Positions 1-31,300 of a DNA stretch of 64,000 nt are shown here, one piece after another (within the stretch, counting starts at the first letter, position 1; each line of letters opens with the position of its first letter). A model generated the notes under the pieces. The model was given only the letters and a program-made list of their open reading frames with translations, was not told where the DNA came from and did no database searches. The translations under genes and the position numbers were made by a program. This stretch comes from Manduca sexta (Eukaryota > Arthropoda > Insecta > Lepidoptera > Sphingidae), in contig NC_051126.1 in assembly GCF_014839805.1 (NCBI RefSeq), positions 11,664,609 to 11,728,608 of the forward strand. Direction: 5' to 3'.

Positions 1-59
1 ACTCCCAAGTAGGGTATACAGTTATATTATCCAACAATTTACTATAAAAAAAAACTCAC

Positions 60-18004
<17,945 letters not shown>

Positions 18005-18149
18005 GTTAGCCGGGCGCGCCACGGGGGACTCTCGCCCACTACTCGACGATATTTCCTAAACAAACACTCCGCTTAGACAACCAACTTATTCATCCGCCTT
18101 CACCACTCCACCCTGCTATTGTCACGTCCCAGTATTCCACTAAACGTAC

Positions 18150-18370
18150 CTTTAAAGCCTGAGGCTTACTCCCTTTGCACTTGCCGAAAATCCGTTGGAC
18201 GAATTTCAGCGAACCTTTCTCATCGACTCGATTACCCTGCGTATTGGGGTTTTTATTTTTCTTCGACGGTAAGGCGTTAATTTTCAAAGAATGTTTACTA
18301 GCAGCGCGGCCGATGTCTGCAATTTTTAACACAAGGGCCCGATAGTCGACAGGTACGCTATTAGCACATT
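18150..18370 (-). other. Usp7: USP7 5' non-coding exon 1
   Basis: A splice donor (AAAG|GTACG) lies at 18150/18149 and a matching acceptor (TTTAG|GAAAT) at 18056/18055, leaving a 94-bp intron. The frame that runs through the donor in phase with exon 2 is open back to a TAG near 18371 but contains no ATG. The first in-frame ATG is therefore in exon 2 at 18004, with A at -3. The exon reads as 5' UTR. Its upstream end is not determined by the sequence; 18370 is only a convenient limit. Confidence 0.6.
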
Positions 18371-19110
18371 CCTAATCTTATAATCATTGCCAGAATTGCT
18401 TTGTCACTTCGTCGTGTGACGGCGGAAAAGGAATGATCACTAACGTGTACGGGTATCGAGTTATTTTCGCGAAAATAAACAAAATGGTGGAAGTTAATTT
18501 AATTTCTGACTTGGGATGTGTGGCCCGGTTTGATCGACGAATGCACCATTTTATCATTCTCTCACATTTGCTCACATTCACCATAGTGTTGTGCCAACAT
18601 CAACAATAATTTACGGTTTTTACTTTATGGAAAACTTACCGTATCTGTAAAATATTTTATAAATATTATAAAATAAATAAGAAAATTTCTAAAATAATCG
18701 TTTCTCTTCAAAGAATATAAAGCAGCTTATAGAAAAATTTGATAACCAAATTGAACAATAAAGACAAATACCGCACCCCACCATAAAGCGATATAAAAGA
18801 AGGATAAGTAATAAATAAATATATATTTTTTTTTTATCACTATCTCTCTTTGTTTTTAATTCATGTGTTTTATAATATTTTGAATAAAAATAAACTCATG
18901 AGCTAGTCGTAGACCTATACAAAAGTAATTATCTGTACTCTATCACCACGCCATTGCCCTTTTTTTGTAATCAAGGGAAGAAAAAAAATCTCTATGCCTA
19001 AAAATAAAATGGCTTCTACATCCGACATCTGCCGTCAAACTTGTCATGGGTTGTCAAGTCTTGACATATTTTCATAAACATGAAAACAAGGAAAATATAA
19101 AAAAAACAAA
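18371..19110. promoter_or_regulatory. Putative bidirectional promoter between USP7 and INTS13
   Basis: About 740 bp separate the non-coding first exon of USP7 (minus) from the INTS13 start codon (plus). The USP7 side (18371-18600) is mixed in composition. The middle (18600-18900) is very AT-rich. No repeat family seen elsewhere in the window occurs here, unlike most intergenic stretches. No TATA box can be assigned with confidence. The promoter role is inferred from the divergent arrangement alone. Confidence 0.5.
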
Positions 19111-19335
19111 ATGAATTCATTATTCCCAGTAAATCATAAAACCATATTCGTGTTAGACCACACTCCATATTTCGGTATATCTTCAGAAAATCCAATAGAC
19201 TTCGATGTATCAAAAAGCCGGGGACCGGGATATGTTCCTTTGCCACCCATTTGTAAATCATTGTGGACTTGCAGCGTTGAGGCCGCTGTTGAATATTGTC
19301 GTATAGTATGGGATCTATTTCCTGAGGGGAAGTTG
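19111..19335 (+). CDS. asun: INTS13 exon 1
   Basis: Residues 1-75. Opens [20 protein letters not shown] and ends EGKL before a GTGAGTG donor. The motif [20 protein letters not shown] matches the family signature of Asunder (SLWTC...EYCR.VWDLFP). The frame is open in phase with exon 2 (VRFVVSD). Confidence 0.96.
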
Positions 19336-22300
19336 GTGAGTGTTCCTTTAGAGCAAACGGACCTTTGATATAAAATACAACCTATCCTTCAATGATCTGG
19401 TTCAAAATTACAGTTTCTGTAACACTGCATAATCCTCATTAACAAAGAGTTTACTTTCATTCGCAGAGGCTTTATTTGGTTTCTTTGTATTTAAGTCAAT
19501 TAAAAAATCTACATGCATTTTTCTCCTACAGACTTCAGAATATAGACAGCCACAGACCTAGCAGTAATGTTAAAATAGAGTTATGAAGAATATCAAAATT
19601 CAAGTAATGGCTACACAATGAGTCAATATTATAATTTCTGCTAGATACTCTTAATAAAGATTTCTTCATATTATCCCCCCTTTTCCCTTCCCTCCAATGC
19701 CGGGTTGGAGCAGCCATACTCATCATTCCTTCACCATATGGGTCCAAGAAACCTCTTACTTATTGTGCCTAAAGCCACATCTTAAATTCATAGCCTTACT
19801 TAAGTGTAAAAATGTAATTATAATTTAATATTTTTATATTTTGATAAAAATAATTCATATTTATCAAGATACAATTTTTAAAGGGTTGGCATATAGCTCA
19901 AGTGATATTGGGATTTTATTCATAGTTTTAGTGATATTTTTATCAAAGTGGGCAACTTCCTAAAGCTACTGAGCTTTGGGAAGTGGCTTACCACGCCCAC
20001 TAGAGTTATGTTTGAGTATAGCTGAGGTAGTACAACACATTTCTAGTATGTACAGAATAATATATAAAACATGGTTGATGTACTACTGGTACACATGAAG
20101 CATTTAGGATGCACATTAATCATGAACACTGCTAGGGAAATGAACAATGCATTAGTCTGTATTTCCTGATTTTAAAACAAGTATCTTCAAGTTACAAGTG
20201 AATATGTATCTTCTAGAAAAGCATGTTCCACCATATACCACATCATCACTTACCATCAAGCAAACATAGTGACCAAACACAAGCCTATATATTCTAATAA
20301 ATAAAATATATATAGTATTGATTTATAGGTATTTTTTATAGTCTTGTGTTATTCCAGGTCAGATTTGTAGTGAGTGATTCAGCTGCACACATTCTGAACA
20401 CATGGGCCACTACGCAACAAAATTTAACTCATGTAAGTTGTTTTATTGCTTACAGATTTATTTCATATTATTGTATTTTCAGAGATATAAATATAGCCTA
20501 AATTATAGACTGAAAAATCTTTTACCTACCAGTAAAATCCATGTCCTTTCCATAAATCAATTATGGTATTCTAGTTGTTTGTGAACCAAACAGGATGACT
20601 AAAGATTTTTAGATGTATGTTCAGATTTTAGCGGTATGTAAATGTGTTACGTTAAGACTAAAGGTTCTATCAGTATGTAATTTTTTATAGAGGAGGAGAT
20701 CACAACTTAAATGTTATTATATGTTGTAAAACAAACCCTTCATAATAGGGTTACATTTTGACAGAACCTTGAGACCAGATTACGGATTGAACTTGAACAG
20801 ATTGGAAGTGGCAGTGTAAAAAAAAATACATTAAAACTAAGTACTATTATCAGCCACAGGCAGTGCATTACTGTCCATAGACATCCCATAAAGATTACCA
20901 GATTGATCTGTTGAGTGCCATACAAAATAATACTATAAATTAAACAGCACTTTTGCTCAGATCCTGAATGGCCTGTGTCTTGTGGGGCCGGTACGGCGCG
21001 GCGCAGGCGGCGACGTGGTCGGGCTGTGTGCTGCGATCGAAGCACTGGGGGAGGCGTCGCCCACGCAAACTTCGATGCCTAATACTGACAGACACTACCA
21101 GAATCGGTAAGATATTCTATTTTAGTATATAAGAAGTGCTGGTGGCAGGATATTTGTATCCTTTGAGGTCCCAGAGCTTCACCAAGATCCAGATAGAGAC
21201 CAACATGGGGTTTTAGCCGGTAAAAGTCCGACATACCCTGCTTACCATTAGTAGTTGGAGATCCAAGAGGATTTTCCCCATGAAAAAAAAAAAAGTATAT
21301 TTGTATCCACCCAGGTAACAACAATTGTATACAAGTTGTAAAACCGGCCATAGTTGCCACCTAAGTGTGTTGCATTCTCGTATCAGCCTGTGTAGATCTA
21401 GTTACAAACAATCTGGCATAATTTTGTCGATTGGCAAGGGGTAATAATCGTCTGTTGACACTATCTGGCCGTATTCCTCTTACCATCAGGTGCAGTGGGG
21501 TTACTGCTGTGCCAGATGTAACTATTGTTTACAAGACTCAAAATAGGTACCAGGGTAAATCAATTTACTTATGATTTCTAGGAAAGAAACCCTACAAAGA
21601 GTTGCTTTAAATTTTCATCTATTGATTCTTCTTGTTTCTTTTTTTTATTAGAGTTTGGCAAAGTGGCTACATTGCAGGTTTTGTCTGTTAAAGCATTGAT
21701 TCGCTTCCTACAACAATCTATACTTCTATACTATTATATAAAGCTGAAGAGTTTGTTTGTTTGTTTGTTTGAACGCGCTAATCTCAGGAACTACCCGTCC
21801 AATCCGAAAAATTCTTTTTGCATTGGATAGCCCTTTGTTCGTGGAGTGCTATAGGCTATATATCATCACGCTATACCCAATAGGAGCGGAGCAGTAATGG
21901 CTAATCTCAGGAACTACCGGTCCAAACTGAAAAATTCTTTTGCGTTGGATAGTACTTAGTTCGTGGAATGCTATAGGCTATATATCATCACGCTATACCC
22001 AATAGGAGCGGAGCAGTAATAGCTAATCTCAGGAACTACCGGTCCAAACTGAAAAATTCTTTTTGCGTTGGATAGCCCTTTGTTCGTGGAGTGCTATAGG
22101 CTATATATCATCACGCTATACCCAATAGGAGCGGAGCAGTAATGGCTAATCTCAGGAACTACCGGTCCAAACTGAAAAAATCTTTTTGCGTTGGATAGTA
22201 CTTAGTTCGTGGAATGCTATAGGCTATATATCATCACGCTATACCCAATAGGAGCGGAACAGTAATGAAACATGTTGCAAAAACGGGGAAAATTATTAGT

Positions 22301-25300
22301 TTTGAGAGCTTCCGTTGCCTGCGCTGCGTAAACGGTTAAAGTTATGCAACAATGATGTATGACGGGATTGTTCCACTTAAAAAGTTATAAAAAATATATT
22401 ATAAAACAAAGTCCCCCGCTGCATCTGTCTGCCTGAACGTGTTAAACTCAAAAACTACCCAACGTATTAAAATGAACTTTGGTATGGAGACAGTTTGAGA
22501 CCCTGGGAAGAACATAGGCTCCCGGGAAACTTCTACTTTTATAACGGAAAACTTTAGCCTGAAAAACTTTATAACGCGGGCGGAGCCGCGGGCAAAAGCT
22601 AGTATATTATAATTTTATGTCTACCTATCTCTTTATAGCAATTATCATGAGCCTATTTTATGTATATTCGTGAACAATATTTACATTTTATAGGCATTAT
22701 TCTATAGTCACACTTACTGGTCTATGTGCATATTAAATCTATACTATTATATAAAGCTGAAGAGTTTGTTTGTTTGTTTGTTTGTTTGTTTGAACGCGCT
22801 AATCTCAGGAACTACCGGTCCAAACTGAAAAATTCTTTTTGCGTTGGATAGCCCTTTGTTTGTGGAGTGCTATAGGCTATATATCATCACGCTATACCCA
22901 TTAGGAGCGGAGCAGTAATGTCTTATCTCAGGAACTACCGGTTCGAACTGAAAAATTCTTTTTGTGTTGGATAGCCCTTTGTTCGTGGAGTGCCATAGGC
23001 TATATATCATCACGCTATACCCAATAGGAGCGGAGCAGTATTGTCTTATCTCAGGAATTACCGGTCCGAACTGAAAAAATCTTTTTGGGTTGGATAGCCC
23101 TTTGTTTGTGGAGTGCTATAGGCTATATATCATCACGCTATACCCAATAGGAGCGGAGCAGTAATGGCTAATCTCAGAAACTACCGATTCAAACTGAAAA
23201 ATTCTTTTTGTGTTGAATAGTCCTTTGTTTGTGGAGTGCTCAAAGTTATATATCATCACGCTATGACCAATAGGAGCGGAGCAGTAATGTCTAATCTCAG
23301 GAACTACCGGTTTGAACTGAAAAAATCTTTTTTTGTTGGATAGCCCTTTGTTCCTGGAGTGCTATAGGCTATACATCATCACGCTATGACCAATAGGAGC
23401 GGAACAGTAATGAAACATGTTGCAAATCGAGGAAAAATTATTAGTTTTGAGAGCTTCCGTTGCGTGCGCTGCGTAAACGGTTAAAGTTATGCAACAATGA
23501 TGTATGACGGGATTGTTCCTCTTAAAAAGTTCTAAAAAATATATTATAAAACAATGTCCCCTGCTGCATCTGTCTGCCTGAACGTGTTAAACTCAAAAAC
23601 TACCCAACGTATTAAGATGAAATTTGGTATGGGGACAGTTTGAGACCCTGGGAAGAACATAGGCTCCCGGGAAACTACTACTTTTATAACGGAAAACTTT
23701 AGCCTGAAAAACTTTATAACGCGGGCGGAGCCGCGGGCATAAGTAAATAAAAAACAAAAATTCAAACACATGTCATCACGAAAAACCCAATACTCATATT
23801 CTAAATATTTGTCTATGTAATGTAAATAGTAATTGTGTCCACAATTGTTTCGCGTCACGTTTCGTTCACACGCGTATAAAGGGCATTCAACTAGCCGCGT
23901 CAAACTTTGTCAAGAACCTATTTTTTTTATTTATTATCATTTATTTTCTCTTGATATTCTATAATAAGATTATAAAACTAAAGCGTTTGTTTTTTTGAAT
24001 CCCCTAATCACAGGAACTACTAAATGGAATTTATTTATTTTTTCACTGATAAGAAGCTACATTAATCCTGAGTGGTAAATTTTTATCCAGGAAAAACTGT
24101 TCACACGGGCGGAGCCGCGGGCAAAAGCTAGTTATAAATAAATAAATCAGTCATCTTTTGTATTCGAATGTTCATTTCACTTACCCTATTTTGTTTATAT
24201 CTCAATGGTCATCAAATTAATATGTCAGACTATTCCTATAGGATCTATAGAATAGGTTTAGTCATAAGTTGCAATGGCTAGTTTTTGCTAGCTTATACTC
24301 TAGATTCAGCCGTTGCGAAGATCTCTTTAACAGTAATCAACAACATTAAATATTGTTTATCCTGATACAGAATATAAACAATGAAATATCTGAAACAAAC
24401 TCTCGAACTTTATCAGTTATGTGAGTACTATATACATATAATACTAACTTTTGCTTGCGGCTTCGCTGGCGTGATGGAGTTTTCCGGGATAAAAAGTCCC
24501 GCTAAAAAAAGTATCTGATTTAATTATATTTATCGCTCACTATTTCGGACATAGTGGCTTTCACATAAAAGGTAGATACATGCTGTCACGGACTTTTATG
24601 TAGAACTATTTAAGGCGATACCTCAAGGTCCATTTTCATACATTTTGTTTCACCTTTAATCTGGGTAGCTAAACAAGTATTGGCAAGTAAAGAATTTAAA
24701 TTCACGTCTAGTTAGTGATTAGTTCTCGCAGTTGAAAGAAAAACGTAAAAATAATTAATAATCATGGATATTTCGGCCTTTAAAATTTAATATGACGAAA
24801 TTAAAATGTATGAAAATGGACCTTGAGGTATCGCCTTAAGACAAACAATCCTACGGTACATCATCAACATAATGGAACAAACATAACATATCCATACTTC
24901 CATACATCCATCCTCACAAACTTTCGCATATACAATATAAGTAGGATACAAACATTAAGTGCATATATTTTTTCAGCGGTCGGATAATATGCATAACGAG
25001 TGCAAGAGATGACGACTCCATACGTAGTTTGGCTGAGATAGCTCTGAACACGCTCATACAGCAGAACAAGAAGGCCTCATTAGTGCCCCCTGCTACATCC
25101 ACCGAACCCACCACATCTACACCTGCGGCACAGTGAGTATTGAATGTGATTTGAGGATGAGTTGATCAGATAGTTGTTTCGGTTTGAACTCTTTATTGAA
25201 TGAATCCCTCTCCTAGCCGAATTTCGACCACGGCGGCCAATCTCAACGGAGATCAGCCAGGTACGCAGGAGATATTATAGTGCACAAGTGTGTGCGCAAT

Positions 25301-28300
25301 ACACAGGTGCACTCTCTGTTCCTTCACTCTCATAGTCCAGTGAGACGGCAATCCGACAAGACCGGAGAGAGATCAGGCGCAGAACCAAAGGCTTTATGTG
25401 CTTTCCGAGGCACGGGGGTATCTACACCGCCCACTTCCTGACTCCGAGCTGCGACTGAGTAATTTTTATGATGGAAAAACCCAGTCACAATTATTTTGGC
25501 CCGACCCGGGATTCGAACCTTACACTTACAACTACGCCACCGAGGCAGTCAACTCTTTATTACTAGTACCCCATTACCTAAATGTTATGCTTTCTTATTA
25601 CTTGACAGTACACCATAGGCGTAGTTAGAAAGGTGGGAGAAGGGAGGTCAGAGCTCCCTCACCCCACCAAATAAAGTTTGTTCAGCTAATAATTGACTGT
25701 TTTTAAACTGCCAAACTTCTGCAATTTTTTTGTAATGAATATGAATGTCATTCAATGCAAATTGTTATTACTTTATTTTTTGAACCTAAACACCAAGAAA
25801 ACTGATGAAGTAACTAGAAATAGACCTCTTCATCATAACTGTTAAAAAGTAAATTCTATAATAGAGGTTTATATGTAATGGGCTCTGTATTTCGCTACAT
25901 TTAAAAGAAAAGTGTTCTTTACTTAGTCAGTGGAACCCTAGTTTAATTATTCTCTCTGTGTAATAAACCATGTAATGAACATACTGGTTGTACTCCACTA
26001 ATAAAATTCATAGAAATCTTACTCAATCTATTTGAAACCATAACCCAATACTAATTTGATAATACATTTGTTTTTATATAGTATGAAATATTATTCATTG
26101 GTCATTTATTTCAGACCACTAGTAGTACATTACTGCCATCTGGTGATAATCAACGTTACCCCAGAGAAGGCCGAAACTAGAGTTAACAATCAACAGTTAA
26201 CTGATGTAAGTAATATAACTTAATATTATATAACAATTATATGTATAGTTCACACCCTGCCTACCCCTATGGGGTACGGGGATAAGCACACTCTATCAAG
26301 TGTGGTAGGTTTTTACCATAAAGTTTGTGAAGGTTCATGTAGTAAGCTTTCTTTTTAAGCTGCCGGGCTAATAAACGTATACGTTTATTAGCTTGGCAGA
26401 CAGAGCCAGTTTATAAAAACACACAGTGCTTTCGGGCCAGTGCTTTAAGCACTCGAAACCCTTATAAAATTAAGTGACCATGCTGCGGGCAACCCACTAA
26501 CAGATCACAAACCTTGGCTCAGGATGATCACTGGAAGAGGATGAGACATCAGTGATTATGGTAGTAAGCTATGAGTAAAAAAGGTGTATGGTAATATCAT
26601 ATATAAGGGACGGAGAGACAGATTGTCATATCAAATGGCAATATACTCGCACTCGTCCTAACATCATAGGACGGAATAAAAATGGCCGGAAGTGGGTGAA
26701 CCAGTTAAGCCATTCCCTACTCTTTCGTGTATAAAATGTATTAGTGTACGTGTCTATAATAATATTGTTGTAACAGATGGGCGGCGGCATAATGGGTGTC
26801 GAAGTGATAGTTTCTCGGGCGAGTAACTTGGCCAACTTGTTGGGCCGGCTGGTGTTACCGCACTATAGGCTAGCCACCACGACAGTCACAGGCATTCCGA
26901 TGAAGGTAATTGAGTTAGTTAAAATGGAATCAGAACTGTGGAGATGTTTGAATCTTAGAATTAAAGTTAATTATTAAATTATTGGGTAGTTTGAACCAAT
27001 TTGATGATTGAGATTTTATATTGTTTGTGATAAAGTTAGGTTGTTTAAACGGAATAGTAAGGGCAAAGACCGCTGCAGAAGATAATATTAGTCATATTTC
27101 GGCATCACATAAATTATAATCTGTGTGTAATACAAGGTTTGGGTTTCATGATACATCCTTTGGCATTCTAATTTTTTTTTTTTATTTTCGTGCATTTTAT
27201 ACATAACTAGCTTTTGCTCGTAGCTACGCTTGCGTGAAGGAGTTTTCTAGGATAAAAGTCCCGCTCTTAAACAATCTCCAAACCAAAGTTCATAAAAATC
27301 CGTCCAAAACATTTTGAGAAAATCGATAACATACAGACAAGATAGAAAAGGGGACTTTTTTATATTATGTATAGTTATTTTTAAATTCCCTGTTCAGGAA
27401 GAACAAAACGCAAGTTCGAGTGCTAACTACGACGTGGAGATCATCCACTCGGCGGAGGCGCACGCGGGGCTCCGCGCTGGCCAGACGCCGGCTGAGGCGG
27501 CTGAATCGGTGAGTTTCACAACAGGGCCTCAGTACCCCCATTTGTACCCCCATGTATGTTATTCAAGTTCGGCTCAGTCATGTATACCGTGAACCTTGTT
27601 ACGAGGTGGTATGTTTTATTTTCGCTTTGTGGTAAAAGTTGAGTGAAACTTAAACGGTATTTAACCTGGCTGATAATTATAAAGATGAAAATTTGTTGAA
27701 TTTAAAATGTAGATTTATAATAATTATCAAATCTAAAAAAAATGCCTGTTCTGTTTACTTAGTGTAAAAGGTTTGAGAAAAGTTTTATAAGATCGAAATA
27801 TTATTCGTAGTTACAAAAACTCGGTGGACGGAGGCCGCTCCTAAATGGTCTAAAACTATTTAAGGGAGGCCTATGTTCAGCTGTGGATTTCTAAACGCTG
27901 AAAATGATAATGATTATTCCCAATAAAAATACATATTCGTAATAGTATTCTTACATTTATAAAATTACATTCGTGTGGATTGATAATCGCATGGATATAG
28001 AAAAGACATAGAAGAGAAGAAGAAATATAGAACCAATAAAAAGTGTTTTTTTTTTAGTTTTTTATTATCTTAGTGACCGTCTTTCCCCTTTCTCCCCAGG
28101 TGGTGCTCCGGTGGTGGACGCCGCGCGGCGCGGAGGGCGGCGCGGGGGGCTGCGGGGGTGCGCTGTGGCGCGTCACGCCCGCCGACGTGGCCTCGCGCCC
28201 CTCCGCCTGCCTCGTCAACTTCCTGCTCAACGGACGCTCTGTCACCCTTGAGGTTCCTAGGTATACACTTGAATGGTTATTTTGTATACAACTGACTCAG

Positions 28301-31300
28301 GACACGGGAAAATTGCTTCTTCACTACATATTATGAAATGAAACAAAGTCGCTTTTTCTGTCCCTATGTGTGCTTAAATCTTTAAAACTACACAACGGAT
28401 TTTGATGCGGTTTTTTTTAATAGATACAGTGATTCAGGTTATATGTATAACTAGCTTTTGCTCGCGGCTCCGCCCGCGTTATAAAGTTTTTCAGGCTAAA
28501 GTTTTCCATTATAAAAGTAGTAGTTTCCCAGGAGCCTATGTTCTTCCCAGGGTTTCAAACTGTCTCCATACCATAGTTCATCTTAATATGTTGGGTAGTT
28601 TTTGAGTTTAAGACGTTCAGGCAGACGGATGCAGCGGGGGACTTTGTTTTATAATATATTTTTTTAGAACTTTTTAAGAGGAACAATCCCGACATACATC
28701 ATTGGTGCATAACTTTAACCGTTTACGCAGCGCACGCAACAGAAGCTCTCAAAACTAATAAATTTTCCCTGTATTTGCAACATGTTTCATTACTGCTCCG
28801 CTCCTATTGGGTATAGCGTGATGATATATAGCCTATAGCACTTCACGAACAAAGGGCTATCCAACGCAAAAATAATTTTTCAGTTTGGACCGGTAGTTCC
28901 TGAGATTAGCCATTACTGCTCCGCTCCTATTGGGTATAGCGTGATGATATATAGCCTATAGCACTCCACGAACAAAAGGCTATCCAACGCAAAAATAATT
29001 TTTCATTTTGGACTGGTAGTTCCTGAGATTAGCGCGTTCAAACAAACAAACAAACAAACTCTTCAGCTTTATATAATAGTATAGATTTTACCAATAAATG
29101 ATATGACGAGATCGTTGACCCCGCACATCAGCTGATTATTATTGTGTTACATTACGTTTTATTTTTTGCAATTTGGTTTTGTTTAAATACAATTTTATAT
29201 TTATTTAATTATTTAATTATAAAACGTGATGCTGTACAAAAACATAAAAAAGTAAAATTAAAATTATTCGATCGCGATATATTTTTATGTTATAGTATCG
29301 AGAATCACAAGCATTGTCATCAGTTTTATTTTCGGAAGTGGTCACCTGTATATTTGCCACCAAGGGCAATTTTTATGAGAATATTATAAGTAAAAGGGAC
29401 GGAATGTCTTTGGGAAGGTATTGATGGTCTAATATGTATCGGCGGTTGAAAGGCCAAGCGACTTGAGCGACATTTTTTTCGAAAATTTTTAACTAGTTTA
29501 ATAAAATATAGAAAAAAGTGCTGATTTTAAATATGTATGAAACTTACTTTTAAAAGAAAAAATTACGCTCAAATTAATTAGCCTTTCAAAGGTCTGTATG
29601 TGTGTGTGCAGGAAGGGCGGCGGCCGGTCGGCGTCGCACGTGCTGGCGGCGCAGGGCGGCGAGCTGTGGATCGGCGCGCTCGGCGGCCGCGCGCCCTGCG
29701 ACGACCCACCCGCGCTCTCCGACGGCGCCGGGGGACGCGTCACCGACTACAGGTAGGGAGGGATGGGGGGGGGGGGGTACACAATTCTTAGACGTACACT
29801 GATGGCAGAGTGTTCGTGGTAATGGATCTTCTCGTAAACCTGGCTGTGGGTTTTGTGAGACTTTTCCATCTCTATTCATGGCATCAACGCTTCGTAGACG
29901 ATTTAATGATGCCTGGCTATGTTGTAGGTATTCTCATAAAGAACAAATTTCAATATTACCCACCTGATGTTTATAGTGTTCAGTTACTTATAACTTTTCA
30001 CAGAATAAAAGAATTCGGCGCATTGATGCAACAGAATAAATTGTTCCCGCTGCGAGGAACCGGCGCAAACACGCGCGCTAGGACCAAACTACAAAGACTG
30101 ACCACATACTGGCCACTCACTATTTCTTCCACGCTTATATTTAATTTGGGATCGGTGAGTTACATACATGGAATATAAATATAGAATTTATTGTGATGTT
30201 TAATTGTTCTTTCCTCAAGTAAGAAAAAGTGGATAGAGAAGAAAAATGGAAAAATATAATAATAGATTATAGAATATACTTTATAAAAAAATATTGAAAG
30301 AAATATTAATATCTACAAGTGTTGCTTGTACTGCACAACGTTTTTTTTTTCTTTTAAAACTATTCCTTTTTACGATAGCGTGCTAAATTTTGACCTGATG
30401 TAAAATTTTCGTATTTCCAAAAAGTCATTGACAGTAATCCGCTTTACACAAAATAGTCTATCGATGTGATCTCATATGACTAATCCAAACATTTCCTCAG
30501 GTGATGGACCCACTCACAAGGCTGGTGGTGCAAGAGTCTCTGACGGATGAAGAAGTAGACCAGTGTCGCAGTGTACTCCTGTCTTTGCTAGGGATGGAGT
30601 CGAGACATGAGTTCCCCTCCGCCCAACTGCCTTCTAATATGAGGTATCTTTATGGTTTAAGACGGTTTTAACTTTGCTGCAGTTTCGTACGCGCCAATTT
30701 TTACTCTAAAAAAGTAACAGAAATTAAAAATAGCTTTTGTTATTCAAGGTGCTACATCTTTTATTGATTCAGTGGTTCAAAAGAAAACTTCAAACAAATT
30801 CACTTACAAGGAAAACGTGTGTTTTGTATGAAAGACTTTGTGTGTCAAGTATTGTCTTAGCACCCTAAATGTAACACTATGACTACCCAAAAAGTCATTA
30901 ATACTGCTATGTTTGAGTCGTGCTACATGTCGCATGTATGGTCCAGAGGCAAGAGCGGGCGGCGCGAGGAGCAGTGGCGCCAGGTGTGGAGCGAGCTGGA
31001 GGCGCTGGTGCGCGCGCACTCCAACTCGGCCGCGCACCGCACGCTGCTGCGCGTGCTGCTCGAGTGCCGCGCGCACAACAACCACGGCTCCGACAGTGAG
31101 TTGTTATATTTTACTATTTAATAATAATATAATACTATCAGCCCTGTATTGTATACTTGCCCACTGCTGAGCACGGGCCTCCTCTACTACTGAGAGGGAT
31201 TAGGCCTTAGTCCACCACGCTGGCCTAGTGCGGGTTAGTAGACTTCACACAACTTCGAAATTACTATAGAGAATTTCTCAGATGTTCAGGTTTCCTCACG

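Noticed and set aside
18384..18584. 66-codon open frame (minus) upstream of USP7
   Set aside because: Separated from exon 1 by stops and without a matching splice donor; most likely promoter-side sequence.
30644..30946. U12-type intron after INTS13 exon 11 (GTATCTTT donor)
   Set aside because: The donor departs from GTATCCTT and no TCCTTAAC-like branch site precedes the acceptor.
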